Shown here: piece after piece, positions 17,401 through 26,875 of the stretch
Position numbering within the stretch: the stretch's first letter is position 1
How the letters are laid out: the number at the start of each line of letters is the position of its first letter
DNA from: Martelella sp. NC20
GTDB taxonomy: Bacteria; Pseudomonadota; Alphaproteobacteria; Rhizobiales; Rhizobiaceae
Direction of reading: 5' to 3'
NCBI RefSeq assembly: GCF_013459645.1
Contig: NZ_CP054861.1
Span: 5,134,001-5,198,000, forward strand
Length of the DNA: 64,000 nt
Translations under genes and position numbers: made by a program
The notes under the pieces: generated by a model
Databases searched by the model: none
Seen by the model: only the letters and a program-made list of their open reading frames with translations
Told to the model about the DNA's origin: nothing

Positions 17401-18603
17401 TCAGAAAAATGCCTGCAGGCCGGTCTGGGCGCGGCCCAGGATCAGGGCATGCACATCATGGGTGCCTTCATAGGTGTTGACGGTTTCGAGGTTGACCATG
17501 TGACGGAACACATGGAATTCCTCCGATATGCCGTTGCCGCCATGCATGTCGCGGGCGTTGCGCGCGATATCCAGCGCCTTGCCGCAATTATTGCGCTTGA
17601 TCAGCGAGATCATCTCCGGCGCGGCATCGCCCTGCTCGAGCAACCGGCCGACCCTGAGCGCTGCCTGAAGGCCCAGCGTAATCTCGGTCTGCATATCCGC
17701 CAGCTTCTTCTGATAAAGCTGGGTCTGGGCCAGCGGCCTGCCGAACTGCTTGCGGTCAAGACCATATTGACGCGCCGCATGCCAGCAGAACTCGGCCGCG
17801 CCCATCGCACCCCACGCAATACCGTAGCGGGCGCGATTGAGGCAGCCGAAGGGGCCCTTGAGCCCCTCGACATTCGGCAGCAGCGCATCCTCGCCGACCT
17901 CGACCCCGTCCATGACGATTTCACCGGTGACGGAAGCGCGCAGGCTGAGCTTGCCGCCGATCTTCGGCGCGCTGAGGCCCTTCAGCCCCTTTTCCAGCAC
18001 AAATCCCCGGACCTTGCCGCCATGGGCATCCGACTTGGCCCAGACGACGAAAACGTCGGCGATCGGCGCGTTGGAAATCCACATCTTCGCGCCATTCAGC
18101 ACATAGCCGCCATCTGTCTTGCGCGCGGTGGTCTTCATGCCGCCCGGATCGGAACCGCTGTCAGGCTCGGTCAGACCGAAACAGCCGATCCATTCGCCGG
18201 CGGCGAGTTTGGGCAGATATCTGTTGCGCTGTTCCTCGGAGCCATAGGCATAGATCGGATACATGACCAGCGAGGACTGTACGCTCATCATCGAGCGATA
18301 GCCCGAATCCACACGCTCGATTTCTCGCGCAATCAGGCCATAGGCAACATAGCCGGCATCCGCGCCGCCATATTGCTCCGGCAAGGTCGCGCCGAGCAGG
18401 CCCATCCCGCCCATTTCGGCAAATATCGACGGATCAACGGTCTCATTCGCAAACGCCGCGACCACGCGAGGCTGCAGCTTGTCCTGGGCGAAGGCATTCG
18501 CCCCGTCGCGCAACATGCGTTCCTCGTCCGTCAACTGGTCTTCCAGCAGGAACGGATCGTCCCAGATAAATCGGCCGAGTTCCGGCCCGTTCGTATCGCC
18601 CAT
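17401..18603 (-). CDS. gcdH: Glutaryl-CoA dehydrogenase
   Basis: A 400-residue flavoenzyme that oxidises and decarboxylates glutaryl-CoA to crotonyl-CoA, passing electrons to ETF. Similarity to GCDH is very close: [20 protein letters not shown] carries the Arg that binds the distal carboxylate in the human enzyme, followed by [17 protein letters not shown] and [19 protein letters not shown]. The catalytic base is Glu379 in [20 protein letters not shown]. It is the last gene of a minus-strand operon, one base after the bifunctional enzyme, so it would drain glutaryl-CoA produced by upstream beta-oxidation of longer odd dicarboxylates. Confidence 0.93.
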   Translation of the reverse strand: MGDTNGPELGRFIWDDPFLLEDQLTDEERMLRDGANAFAQDKLQPRVVAAFANETVDPSIFAEMGGMGLLGATLPEQYGGADAGYVAYGLIAREIERVDSGYRSMMSVQSSLVMYPIYAYGSEEQRNRYLPKLAAGEWIGCFGLTEPDSGSDPGGMKTTARKTDGGYVLNGAKMWISNAPIADVFVVWAKSDAHGGKVRGFVLEKGLKGLSAPKIGGKLSLRASVTGEIVMDGVEVGEDALLPNVEGLKGPFGCLNRARYGIAWGAMGAAEFCWHAARQYGLDRKQFGRPLAQTQLYQKKLADMQTEITLGLQAALRVGRLLEQGDAAPEMISLIKRNNCGKALDIARNARDMHGGNGISEEFHVFRHMVNLETVNTYEGTHDVHALILGRAQTGLQAFF

Positions 18604-18604
18604 C

Positions 18605-20575
18605 TTACACCTCGCCCTTTATAGCCTGCGCCCCGTCGCGCAAATGATCGTCCCAGTACATCGGTCCGCCGAGATCGCGGGGGAAACCGTATCCATGCGT
18701 CCACACAACGTCGATATCGGAACTGCGCGCCGCAATCCCTTCCTCAAGAATGCGCCGCCCCTCCGCGACCATCGGGCCGTGCGTGCGTTCGATAATCTCG
18801 GCATCGGATACGTTCCGCCGCGCAACGCCGCTCTGTTCGGCAATCCCGGCGATGATCGCATCCACCTCCGGGTCGGGCCGGGGCGTGCGGCTGTCGTCGT
18901 AAAGATACCAGCCCTTGCCCGCCTTCTGGCCAAACCGCCCAAGTTCGCAAAGCCGGTCAGGCAGCGCGTCGGTCCTGCCCAGCGCCTTGCGGTTTCGCCA
19001 GCCGATATCGAGCCCGGCCAGATCCTGCATCTGGCAGGGGCCCATCGGCCAGCCGAAAGCCCGGAAGGCAGCGTCGATCTCGTCCGGCTTCGCACCCTCC
19101 AGAAGCAGTTGCGACAATTGCCCGTTGCGGGCCTGCAGCATGCGATTGCCGACAAAGCCGTGGCATACGCCCACCACCACCGGCTGCTTGACGAGGCGTC
19201 TGGCGACCTTGAGCGCCGTCGCCACAACGTCAGGCGACGTCTCCGCTGCCCGCACGATTTCCAGCAGGGTCATCACATTGGCCGGCGAAAAGAAATGCAG
19301 CCCGAGCACGTCGGAGGGACGCGCAGTCGAGCGCGCGATCTCGTTCACGTCCAGATAGGAGGTATTGGTCGCAAGGATAGCGCCTTGCCGCGCAACGCCA
19401 TCGAGCTCGGCAAATATGGCTTTCTTGACGGCCATGTCCTCGAAGGCCGCCTCGATGATCAGGTCGGCGGAAGACAGGTCGGCGATATTGGTCGTGCCCG
19501 CAATCCGGCCCCTGCGCCTGCCGGCTTCTTCCGCGCTCAGGGAACCGCGCCTGACAGAGCGATCGTAGATCTCCGCCATGCGCTCCATGCCGCGTTGCAA
19601 GGCCGCCTCGTCGGTTTCGCGCACGATCACGTCAAACCCGCTATTGGCGAACGCCATCGCGATCCCGGCGCCCATTGTGCCCGCACCGATAACGGCCACG
19701 GACTGGACATCGCGCGTCTCGGTCCCTGCGACGTCGCCTGAAGGCTTTGCCGCGGCCCGCTCGGCAAAAAACAGGTGGCGCAGCGCGCCGAACCGGGGGC
19801 TCCGGGTCGCGGTCTCGAATATCCGCCGCTCTTCGCGCATCGCATCCTCAAACGACAGCGCCAGCGCATTGCGCACGGATTGCGCCGCAAGCTCGGGCGC
19901 GGATGAGCGCGCCTTCTTGCAGAGTTCGGCCGTCAGGGTGTTCAGAACCTCCGGTTCACAAGCCGGCATCCGGTCGCGACGGCGGCTCACGGGCGGCGGG
20001 ATATCCTCTGCGGCGATCCTGTCGGACAGATACCGTATCGCATTGGCGGTCAGGTCGTCGTCGAAAACCGCGTCCACAAGGCCGATCGCATGTGCCGCTT
20101 CCGCGCCCATCATGTCGCCGCTGCCGGCCAGTCTCAGCGTCGCCTCCGCGCCGATGAGATAGGTGGTCCGCACGGTTCCGCCTGCGCCCGGCAACAGGCC
20201 CAGCTTCACCTCCGGCAGGCCGAGCCGGGCATTCCGCCTCGCGACCCGGAACGTGCAGCCAAGCGCCAGCTCAAATCCGCCGCCGAGGGCCGTGCCATGA
20301 AGTGCCGCGACGCTCGGCTTGCCCAGGGCTTCGAGTTTGTCGATCACGTCGCGCAGCGTTGGCGGCCTGACCTCACCCAGCTCTTCTATATCGGCGCCGG
20401 CAACAAATGTGCGCCCGGCGCAGGCCAGGACCACGCCCTTGACCGCGGCATCCCCCGCCACCTCGTCCAGCCGCGCGTCGATCAGCTTGCGCAATGCCTG
20501 CGACAGGGCGTTTACCGGCGGGCGATCAATGGTAATGACCGCGATCCCGCCGAATTTTTCAAGATCAACCTTCAT
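18605..20575 (-). CDS. Bifunctional enoyl-CoA hydratase/3-hydroxyacyl-CoA dehydrogenase (PimF/FadJ-like)
   Basis: A 656-residue two-step beta-oxidation enzyme. Residues 1 to about 190 are a crotonase domain ([40 protein letters not shown], then [17 protein letters not shown]). From about 285 comes the Rossmann NAD domain ([20 protein letters not shown]), [35 protein letters not shown] and the C-terminal helical domain with [13 protein letters not shown] and GFGWPMGP-like [12 protein letters not shown]. The ATG at 20575 is preceded by GGAGG at proper spacing, so I prefer it to one at 20602. With the PimC/D-like genes and gcdH it fits the bifunctional step of pimeloyl-CoA degradation; no thiolase is in this operon. 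Confidence 0.9.
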   Translation of the reverse strand: MKVDLEKFGGIAVITIDRPPVNALSQALRKLIDARLDEVAGDAAVKGVVLACAGRTFVAGADIEELGEVRPPTLRDVIDKLEALGKPSVAALHGTALGGGFELALGCTFRVARRNARLGLPEVKLGLLPGAGGTVRTTYLIGAEATLRLAGSGDMMGAEAAHAIGLVDAVFDDDLTANAIRYLSDRIAAEDIPPPVSRRRDRMPACEPEVLNTLTAELCKKARSSAPELAAQSVRNALALSFEDAMREERRIFETATRSPRFGALRHLFFAERAAAKPSGDVAGTETRDVQSVAVIGAGTMGAGIAMAFANSGFDVIVRETDEAALQRGMERMAEIYDRSVRRGSLSAEEAGRRRGRIAGTTNIADLSSADLIIEAAFEDMAVKKAIFAELDGVARQGAILATNTSYLDVNEIARSTARPSDVLGLHFFSPANVMTLLEIVRAAETSPDVVATALKVARRLVKQPVVVGVCHGFVGNRMLQARNGQLSQLLLEGAKPDEIDAAFRAFGWPMGPCQMQDLAGLDIGWRNRKALGRTDALPDRLCELGRFGQKAGKGWYLYDDSRTPRPDPEVDAIIAGIAEQSGVARRNVSDAEIIERTHGPMVAEGRRILEEGIAARSSDIDVVWTHGYGFPRDLGGPMYWDDHLRDGAQAIKGEV

Positions 20576-20621
20576 GTCACGCAGCCTCCACTGCAAGTTC
20601 AATCATGTCCGATGGCTGCTA

Positions 20622-21683
20622 TCAGTTGAGCGCAACGCTGATATTGCTTGCAAGCAACCGTTCCATGCAGCTCCGGCTGTCACCGGAGCAGATCCGCAGC
20701 GCGGTCAGGCGACTGAAAATGCGGCCGGTCAGGCTTTCTTCCGTCATGCCGATGCCGCCATGGAGCTGGACGGCGCTCTCCCCGACGAGCTTTGCCGCCC
20801 CGTTCATCTTCAGCTTCACAGAATCCAGCGCCAATGCCCGCTCCTCGACAGCCGCGCCGACCATCAAGCTTCCGAAATCGAGCATTGCGCGCGCCGTTTC
20901 CAGCTCGATATACATGTCGACCGCAGCATGTTGCAGCGACTGGAAACTGGACAAAGGCTGGCCAAACTGGCGCCGGTCGCGCAGATAGTCCACCGTCAGT
21001 TCCAGCAACCGCTCCATGCCGCCCAGCATTTCGGCGGATGTGATCAACTGGCCGAGCGCCGTGGCGTCCGCGATCAGTTGCGCGGCCTCCCCGCCCACAG
21101 CCAGCAGCGCCGTTTGCGGCAGGGTCACCCCTTCCAGCGAAATGTCGGCCCCGGCAGCCGGACCTGCCGGCATATAAGGGGTCTTCGTCACAGCCACGGC
21201 CTGAAGATCGAGCAGGAACAGCGCCGGGCGTTCATCGAGCATCGCGCTCACGATCACGACGTCTGCGGCGGCCCCTGCCGGCACGACCATCTTGACGCCG
21301 CCAAGGATGAACGTGTCGGACACGCGCCGCGCGACAACCGGTACCAGGTCATGAAGCGCCAGCGTCGCGATGCGCGCGCCGCTGGCAAGATCGGCCAGCA
21401 AGGCCTTCACCTTCGGCTTATCCGCCAGCCGGCCCAGCAAGGGCATGGCGAGGGCTTCCGACGCCAGAAACGGCGTTGCGATACCGGCCCGTCCAAAGGC
21501 GCGCGCAAACACCATCAGCGCCTGCGGGCCCAGTTCGGCACCGCCGGCGCTTTCGGGCAATGCAAGGCCAAGCATGCCGAGCTCGGCCAGTTGCGGCCAC
21601 AGGTCCGCCGGATCGGCAACTTCCGACAGGATTCCCTGCACGCTGTCCCGCAGCATCCGTTCTTCGTCGGTCAAAGCTTCCAT
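20622..21683 (-). CDS. Acyl-CoA dehydrogenase small subunit (PimD-like)
   Basis: A 353-residue acyl-CoA dehydrogenase-fold protein, shorter than the usual 380-400. It has the N-terminal helical domain ([35 protein letters not shown]), a weak central beta domain, and a C-terminal bundle with RDRRQFGQPLSSFQSLQHA and LHGGIGMTEE. The usual YEG-type catalytic Glu segment near the end is replaced by RLTALRICSGDSRSCMERLL. Such small partners pair with a large subunit encoded next door, as PimD with PimC in Rhodopseudomonas and FadE pairs in mycobacteria. It starts 7 bases after the large-subunit gene. Confidence 0.82.
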   Translation of the reverse strand: MEALTDEERMLRDSVQGILSEVADPADLWPQLAELGMLGLALPESAGGAELGPQALMVFARAFGRAGIATPFLASEALAMPLLGRLADKPKVKALLADLASGARIATLALHDLVPVVARRVSDTFILGGVKMVVPAGAAADVVIVSAMLDERPALFLLDLQAVAVTKTPYMPAGPAAGADISLEGVTLPQTALLAVGGEAAQLIADATALGQLITSAEMLGGMERLLELTVDYLRDRRQFGQPLSSFQSLQHAAVDMYIELETARAMLDFGSLMVGAAVEERALALDSVKLKMNGAAKLVGESAVQLHGGIGMTEESLTGRIFSRLTALRICSGDSRSCMERLLASNISVALN

Positions 21684-21690
21684 GTGCGCC

Positions 21691-22887
21691 TCACAGATTC
21701 AGAATTGTCTTGGCGATGATATTCTTCTGAACCTCGTTCGAGCCGCCATAGATCGAGACCTTCCTGAAATTCAGATAATTGTTGAGCGCTGTCGCGGCCG
21801 CCAGGTCCTCTTCGGCCGCGTGATACGGGTCGGCAACGTCGCCCGGCGCGCGCAAGGCCGCGACACCCTCGAGCTCCATCAGAATTTCCGAAGCGCGCTG
21901 CTGAAGTTGCGAGCCGCGCAGCTTGAGGATTGACGATGCCGGGTCCGGCCGGCCAGCGTTCTCGCCGGCCCGCGCCAGAATCTGCATCTGGGCGACTTCG
22001 AGCGCCTTCAGCTCGACTTCAAGCCGTATGACGTCCGCGCGGAACAGCGGGTCGTCCCAGACGCCGTTCTCTTCCGCCCTGCGGCGAATGCGCGACACGC
22101 GTTCCTTGGACAGGCCTATGCGGGCAATGCCCGAGCGTTCGTTCGCCAGCAGGAACTTGGCATAATCCCAGCCGCGATTTTCCTCGCCGACCAGATTTTC
22201 AACCGGCACCCGCACATCGGTAAAGAAGATCTCGTTCACCTCATGCCGGCCATCCATCGTGATGATCGGCCGCAATTCCACGCCAGGGGTGTCCATCTCG
22301 ATGAGCAGGAACGAGATTCCCCTTTGCTTCTTCGCCTCTAAATCCGTTCTGACCAGACAGAATATCCAGTTGGCGTACTGTCCGTAGGTCGTCCATGTCT
22401 TCTGGCCATTGACGATATAATCGTCGCCGTCACGCACGGCCCTTGTCGTCAGCGAAGCAAGGTCCGAGCCCGCATTGGGTTCCGAAAAACCCTGGCACCA
22501 CCAGTCGTCAAGATTGGCCGCCCGCGCCAGGAATTTCTCCTTCTGCGCCTGATTGCCAAAGGCGGCGATCACCGGCCCGACCATGAAACAGTTGAACTGC
22601 AGCGGAAGCGGCACCGCGTTGAATTGCAGCTCCTCGATGTAGAGATAGCGCTGGATCGGCGTCCAGTCCCTGCCGCCCCATGCGAGCGGCCAGTTCGGCA
22701 CCGCCAGTCCATTAGCGTTTAGAATGCGCTGCGAGGTCACGATATCCTGCTTTGCCAGCGGCTGGCCCGCACTGACCTTGGCGCGAATTTCGGCGGGAAT
22801 ATTATCCTGAAAGAAGGCCCGCATTTCAGCACGAAATTCCTGATCTTCCTTCGCAAGATAACCGCTTGAGGGCCCGGTCTTCCCCAT
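21691..22887 (-). CDS. Acyl-CoA dehydrogenase large subunit (PimC-like)
   Basis: A 398-residue FAD-dependent acyl-CoA dehydrogenase. Conserved segments are AVPNWPLAWGGRDWTPIQRY, WCQGFSEPNAGSDLASLTTR, YIVNGQKTWTTYGQYANW and the C-terminal SIYGGSNEVQKNIIAKTILN. Layout and length match the PimC type (pimeloyl-CoA dehydrogenase large subunit). It is the first gene of the minus-strand operon pimC-like, pimD-like, pimF-like, gcdH, and would introduce the 2,3-double bond into a dicarboxyl-CoA. A palindrome at 22923-22938 lies in its promoter region, and a truncated TetR gene lies just upstream. Confidence 0.86.
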   Translation of the reverse strand: MGKTGPSSGYLAKEDQEFRAEMRAFFQDNIPAEIRAKVSAGQPLAKQDIVTSQRILNANGLAVPNWPLAWGGRDWTPIQRYLYIEELQFNAVPLPLQFNCFMVGPVIAAFGNQAQKEKFLARAANLDDWWCQGFSEPNAGSDLASLTTRAVRDGDDYIVNGQKTWTTYGQYANWIFCLVRTDLEAKKQRGISFLLIEMDTPGVELRPIITMDGRHEVNEIFFTDVRVPVENLVGEENRGWDYAKFLLANERSGIARIGLSKERVSRIRRRAEENGVWDDPLFRADVIRLEVELKALEVAQMQILARAGENAGRPDPASSILKLRGSQLQQRASEILMELEGVAALRAPGDVADPYHAAEEDLAAATALNNYLNFRKVSIYGGSNEVQKNIIAKTILNL

Positions 22888-22922
22888 CTGAGCACATCCC
22901 CTTCTGGTCGCGACACATTAAA

Positions 22923-22938
22923 TACCGTCTGGCCGGTA
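22923..22938. promoter_or_regulatory. Candidate TetR-family operator
   Basis: TACCGTCTGGCCGGTA is a dyad with 5-base arms TACCG/CGGTA, located 36 bases before the start of the PimC-like gene and downstream of the truncated TetR gene. TetR regulators of acyl-CoA operons often bind such CCG-containing palindromes. With its local regulator broken, the operator may be orphaned or served by another TetR protein. Confidence 0.4.
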
Positions 22939-22984
22939 ATAAAATATGCCATACTCTTTGTCAATCGCCAGGAAGAGCGAACGC

Positions 22985-23160
22985 CTATCTGGCGGAAATG
23001 CCGGCCAGCAATGTCTGCGCGTAGGATTCGGCTATTTCGGTGGCCGTGAGCCGCTCGTCGGGACGATACCATCTGGCCATCCAGTTCAGTATGCCAAGCA
23101 CGCCTCTGGCAAAGGTCGGCACATCGGGAACCGTGATTGCCCCTGCCGCAACGCCGGCGT
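22985..23160 (-). pseudogene. C-terminal remnant of a TetR-family regulator
   Basis: Reading the minus strand from about 23160 to the TAG at 22985-22987 gives ADDAGVAAGAITVPDVPTFA, then RGVLGILNWMARWYRPDERL and TATEIAESYAQTLLAGISAR. This matches the last ~58 residues of fatty-acid-type TetR regulators, where N-x-x-x-W-Y-x-P and EIA-x-x-Y-x-x-x-LL-x-G are conserved. The DNA-binding domain and most of the ligand domain are absent: upstream in this frame is a TAA, and the sequence becomes the end of the dctM gene. The break coincides with the dctM stop, so a rearrangement joined the TRAP module here. Confidence 0.7.
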
Positions 23161-24638
23161 CATCCGCCGAGGCCGGGAAGCCAGGTTACCACATCGGGCG
23201 CGAGGATCAGGATCAGGACCACGCAGAGCGCGGCGACGGTGAACGGCGCGACGCCGAGAAACACGGATGTCAGCGGCACCGGCCGGCCGAGATTGGCTTC
23301 CGGATCCGATGCGATCCGGTGGACGATGAAGCTCAGAATGCCGAGCGGCGGCGTCAACAGCCCGACCTCCGCCATGATGACGAGAAATACCCCGAACCAG
23401 AGCGGATCCACCCCGAGCGCGCCAAGGGGGCCGAGCAGAACCGGAATGGTGAGAAGCATCATGGCGAGCGTATCCATGAACATGCCAAGCACCAGATAGA
23501 CCAGGATCAGGATCAGGAGCAGGCCTTCGCGGCTCAGCCCCAGATCCACCATGGCGGAAGCGAGCGCGTTCGGCACCTGACTCAGCGCCGTGGCGCGGGT
23601 GAGCACGGAAACGCCGAGGATCAGAAGGAAGATCGAGGCGGAACTGACCAGCGTTCCCGCAAGCGATTCCTTCAGCGACAGTGCGATCGCCCGCCAGCCA
23701 AGCCCCTGACGAAGCTGATGGATAACGCCGAATAACAGCGCCGCCAGCATGCCGAAGACGCCGGATTCGGTCGCAGTGAACACGCCGCTGAAAAGACCGC
23801 CGATCACGATGAGGACGACGAGGATGATCGGCAGACTGCCCAGAAGGGATTCGATCCGCATGCGCCAGGTCACGGTGCTCATGTCGATCCGCGGCGCAAG
23901 CGAGGGCCAGATCGTTGCCTGACCGATGATCAGGAACGCGAAGGCGAGCGTCAGCATCAGGCCCGGCACGACGCCCGCGAGTAGCTGCTGGCCGACCGGC
24001 ACCTGGGCGGCGCCGGCATAGATCACCAGAAGCAGGCTCGGCGGTATGATCTGGCCAAGCGTCCCGGCCGCAGCAACGCTGCCGACCGCGATCTTCGGAT
24101 CATAGCCCGATTTCAGCATTTCCGGGATCGAGACGCGGCCGACCGCATGGGTGATCCCGATGGTGCTGCCGCTCGAGGCGGCGAGCGCCGCGCCGGCGAA
24201 ATTGGTGGCGACCGCAAGGCCGCCCGGCAGCCAGCCGAGCCAGCGGCGCGCCGATTCGAAGGCATTCGCCGTCAGCCCCGAGCGCCAGAGGATCATGCCC
24301 ATCAGCACGAACATCGGGATGACGCTGTAGGACCAGGAGGCGGATGAATCGAAGGCGACATTCCTGAGGGTCGAGGCCACAACCCGCATGCCGCTCATCG
24401 ACCAGAGACCGAGAAGCGAAGCGCCGAGCATGGCGATGCCGACCGGCACGCCCATCAGCAGGAGAACGATGCTGAGCACGATCACCAGTACGCCGACGGC
24501 ATGGTTCGACGGATCCAGAAACAGCATCGCGCCGGCGGCGGCAATCGCGACAGCCAGGCCGATCGCAAAAAAGACGACGCCACCCCGCCCGGGCGCCGGG
24601 CGCGTCATGGGGTTTTCCTCAAGAAGCGGTTTGGGCAT
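23160..24638 (-). CDS. TRAP transporter large permease (DctM)
   Basis: A 492-residue polytopic membrane protein, the transport subunit of a TRAP system. Family motifs include SYSVIPMFVLMGMILWRSGL, ALAASSGSTIGITHAVGRVS, GTLGQIIPPSLLLVIYAG and, late, AEVGLLTPPLGILSFIVHRI. It is longer than the common ~425-residue DctM because of an extra hydrophobic N-terminus (FFAIGLAVAIAAAGAMLFL and VGVLVIVLSIVLLLMGVPVG). It follows dctQ by three bases. The 3' end abuts the truncated TetR gene. Substrate class is unknown beyond an organic acid-like anion. Confidence 0.9.
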   Translation of the reverse strand: MPKPLLEENPMTRPAPGRGGVVFFAIGLAVAIAAAGAMLFLDPSNHAVGVLVIVLSIVLLLMGVPVGIAMLGASLLGLWSMSGMRVVASTLRNVAFDSSASWSYSVIPMFVLMGMILWRSGLTANAFESARRWLGWLPGGLAVATNFAGAALAASSGSTIGITHAVGRVSIPEMLKSGYDPKIAVGSVAAAGTLGQIIPPSLLLVIYAGAAQVPVGQQLLAGVVPGLMLTLAFAFLIIGQATIWPSLAPRIDMSTVTWRMRIESLLGSLPIILVVLIVIGGLFSGVFTATESGVFGMLAALLFGVIHQLRQGLGWRAIALSLKESLAGTLVSSASIFLLILGVSVLTRATALSQVPNALASAMVDLGLSREGLLLILILVYLVLGMFMDTLAMMLLTIPVLLGPLGALGVDPLWFGVFLVIMAEVGLLTPPLGILSFIVHRIASDPEANLGRPVPLTSVFLGVAPFTVAALCVVLILILAPDVVTWLPGLGG

Positions 24639-24641
24639 GGT

Positions 24642-25202
24642 CTATCCAAGATCGGCGTCGTTGCTATACTCATGGACACGCGGCAGATGCCCCGTGAAAT
24701 AGCGCCAGGCCGTCGCCACCGTCTGCAGCGTCATCAGGCCGACGCCCGCAAAGGCAACGAATTTGAAGGGCCAGATCAGAACCGGCGGCGTGCCGGCGGT
24801 GGTCTGACCGATATGCTCGGCCTTCAGCGCGCCCTGAAAAGTGTAGACCGTCAGCGCCAGAAGGATGCCGGCGGCAATCAGTCCGAAGACGCCCTCGACA
24901 TACCGGCGCATGCGCGGGGGAAGGACGTCGAGCAGTACCGTCACCTTGATGTGTTCCTGCTCGCGCTCGGTGAAGGCGAAGGCCAGCAGCACCAGCGTCG
25001 GCATCCACCAGTTCGCCGTCATTTCGAGCGTGCCCTGGAACGGCGCGCTGAAGAAGGTGCGGCCGACGACATCGACGAAGACGTTGACGACGAGCATCAC
25101 CACGGCGGCGGCGGCCAGGATGCCGGCAAGCCCGCTCATGCGGTCGATCAACCGGATGATGGCGGGAAGCCGCGATGCTTCCGGCGGGTCGATTGCGGAC
25201 AT
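24642..25202 (-). CDS. TRAP transporter small permease (DctQ)
   Basis: A 186-residue membrane protein with four hydrophobic spans, the size and pattern of DctQ: LAGILAAAAVVMLVVNVFVD first, then a conserved EMTANWWMPTLVLLAFAFTE with the ERE/EQEH motif (TEREQEHIKVTVLLDVLPPR). The ATG at 25202 is preceded by AGGAG at 6 bases, which decides the start over an upstream in-frame one at 25280. It stabilises or assists DctM and lies between dctP and dctM in the operon. Confidence 0.88.
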   Translation of the reverse strand: MSAIDPPEASRLPAIIRLIDRMSGLAGILAAAAVVMLVVNVFVDVVGRTFFSAPFQGTLEMTANWWMPTLVLLAFAFTEREQEHIKVTVLLDVLPPRMRRYVEGVFGLIAAGILLALTVYTFQGALKAEHIGQTTAGTPPVLIWPFKFVAFAGVGLMTLQTVATAWRYFTGHLPRVHEYSNDADLG

Positions 25203-25269
25203 GGCGCTCCTGCCCTTTCTGACGCTTGAGGAACGGGACGGCCGCCCGGACGAGGCCGGGCGACAGAAA

Positions 25270-26493
25270 TTACTGCACAAGCTTCGGGGTCACCTCGGCA
25301 TTGAACTTCGCATAGAAATCCGCGAGGTCAACATCGCGAAGTCCGGCAAAGGCCCTGGCAATCGCCTCGGGCGTCCTCTCGGTCACGGGATAGCCCTCGT
25401 CCTCGAGCACTTTGGTCCAGTCGGCGATCCGGTCGAGATAGGTCTGAACCACCTGTTCCGGGTTGTCGACGCTCGACGGCGCCGATTGCGGCAGCGCCAT
25501 CACCGCGGCCTCGCGCTGGGCCCTTGCAATGGGCTCGAGTTCGGAGACGTCATTGGTATGGATTTCCTTGCCGGCGGCGATCAAGTCGCCCGCCTCGGCC
25601 TCGATCTCGAGATAGCCCTTCCAGATGTCGTAGGCGGCCTTGACGTTCTGTTCGGTGATGAAGTTCTGAAGCTCCACCGGGAAATCGTTCCAGACATCGA
25701 GATTGATGACCCAGGTCGAGGACTGCAACTGCGCCATCGTCACCGGCACATATTCCGGGGCGACATCCTTCAGGATCAGACCGTTCACATACTGGTTCGG
25801 GTTGATCACCATGCATTCGAACACGCCGCGCTGAAGCCCTTCATAGGCCTCGTTCCAGGCAATGGCGACCGGGCTCATGCCAAGCGCCACGACCGTGTCG
25901 GACCAGACCGCGCCGATTGCGCGGGCGCGCTTGCCCTTTGCCTCCTCCAGCGAGGAGATCGGCGTGTTGCAGAGCAGATTGTAGGCGGGCGTCGAGGTGC
26001 CCTGCAGCACCTTCACATTGTGCGCCGCATATTCCTCCGTCAGCGCAGGCAGCGTCAGCACCGTCTCGAGCGCCGCGGCGCCGCCGGCGGCGACATCGTG
26101 CACGGTCGAACCCGACAGCGCGCCGCCAAGGCCGAACAGCCAGGAGCCGACCGGCAGGTCCTGCGGATAATAGGACGCAATGATCAGGCCGATATCGGCC
26201 ACCCCGTCGCCCACGCCGGAAAGCGTGTTGGTCGCATTCAGAAGCGAGGACGACCAGTAGTTCTCAAAGGTGATTTTGCCCTTGGTATAGGCGGTGATCG
26301 CCTCTTCCCACGCAACCATCGCCTTGCCGAAATTGGCGTTCTGGTCGCCGGAAAAATCGGCGAGCTTCAGAACCTGCGGCTCAAGCTTGTCCAGCCATGC
26401 ATCGTCGGCAGAGGCGAGCGATGCTGTCGTGACGAAAAGGCCTGCCGCGAGCGCCGCCAGAGACAGCCTCGCCTTGATTCCAGTTTGCTTCAT
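25270..26493 (-). CDS. TRAP transporter substrate-binding protein (DctP)
   Basis: A 407-residue periplasmic binding protein. The ATG at 26493 follows GGGAGGAG and begins a Sec signal peptide (MKQTGIKARLSLAALAAGLF...ASADDAW). TRAP features follow: FENYWSSSLLNATNTLSGVG with VADIGLIIASYYPQDLPVGS for the cargo-sensing first lobe, LEEAKGKRARAIGAVWSDTV for the hinge and conserved Arg segment, and FECMVINPNQYVNGLIL. It is some 70 residues longer than typical DctP proteins, as in members of the DctP family that bind aromatic or larger acids. First gene of dctPQM, divergent from iclR. Confidence 0.88.
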   Translation of the reverse strand: MKQTGIKARLSLAALAAGLFVTTASLASADDAWLDKLEPQVLKLADFSGDQNANFGKAMVAWEEAITAYTKGKITFENYWSSSLLNATNTLSGVGDGVADIGLIIASYYPQDLPVGSWLFGLGGALSGSTVHDVAAGGAAALETVLTLPALTEEYAAHNVKVLQGTSTPAYNLLCNTPISSLEEAKGKRARAIGAVWSDTVVALGMSPVAIAWNEAYEGLQRGVFECMVINPNQYVNGLILKDVAPEYVPVTMAQLQSSTWVINLDVWNDFPVELQNFITEQNVKAAYDIWKGYLEIEAEAGDLIAAGKEIHTNDVSELEPIARAQREAAVMALPQSAPSSVDNPEQVVQTYLDRIADWTKVLEDEGYPVTERTPEAIARAFAGLRDVDLADFYAKFNAEVTPKLVQ

Positions 26494-26586
26494 GCTCTCC
26501 TCCCGCATGTGAATACAGCCCCTCCGACACTGCCGGCAGGAGCGCGCCCGGAACCCCAACTCCCGGCACCATTCCCCTCTAACATA

Positions 26587-26601
26587 TCCTACGATATGGA
26601 A
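26587..26601. promoter_or_regulatory. IclR-type box, site A
   Basis: TCCTACGATATGGAA, a pseudo-palindrome related to sites at 26773, 27691, 27797 and 41358. It lies 94 bases upstream of dctP and overlaps the left arm of the 10-base inverted repeat. Confidence 0.5.
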
Positions 26602-26772
26602 CAATATCAAAGCATGCAGGATATGTTTTTGTTGCCATCGGAAAGGCATGAACCGACGATTTACCTAAATTAATCATTATTTTTCAGATATATAAGATTA
26701 CGTCACGTCCGTTCCTTTCGACAGACATTCCTCGAAAATGGACGCATCGACGACAAGCGCAATTGCATTTCA

Positions 26773-26787
26773 TCCTACAATATGGGA
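26773..26787. promoter_or_regulatory. IclR-type box, site B
   Basis: TCCTACAATATGGGA, differing from site A at two positions, lies 89 bases before the IclR start. It is well placed for autoregulation. Confidence 0.55.
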
Positions 26788-26875
26788 GATACGGTACATC
26801 ACCGCGCCCTTTCCACTGCGGCGCGCGCGATGCTATAGCCGACAGAGGAAACAGCCACCCAACGGAAGAAAACGG

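Larger units (their letters stand above)
26494..26875. promoter_or_regulatory. Divergent control region between dctP and iclR
   Basis: This 382-base gap has no gene. It is AT-rich around 26581-26710 and contains a perfect 10-base inverted repeat, AACATATCCT at 26581-26590 and AGGATATGTT at 26618-26627, plus two copies of a shared 15-bp motif (26587-26601 and 26773-26787, listed separately). It must hold the promoters of the TRAP operon and of the IclR gene. Confidence 0.6.

Noticed and set aside
26581..26627. The 10-base inverted repeat as an IS terminal repeat or attachment site
   Set aside because: No transposase, no target duplication and no integrase nearby; the overlap with an IclR-type box in a promoter gap favours a regulatory role.
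24865..26673. A plus-strand open frame of about 600 codons
   Set aside because: Antisense to dctQ and dctP, which have correct signal peptides, ribosome sites and motifs.
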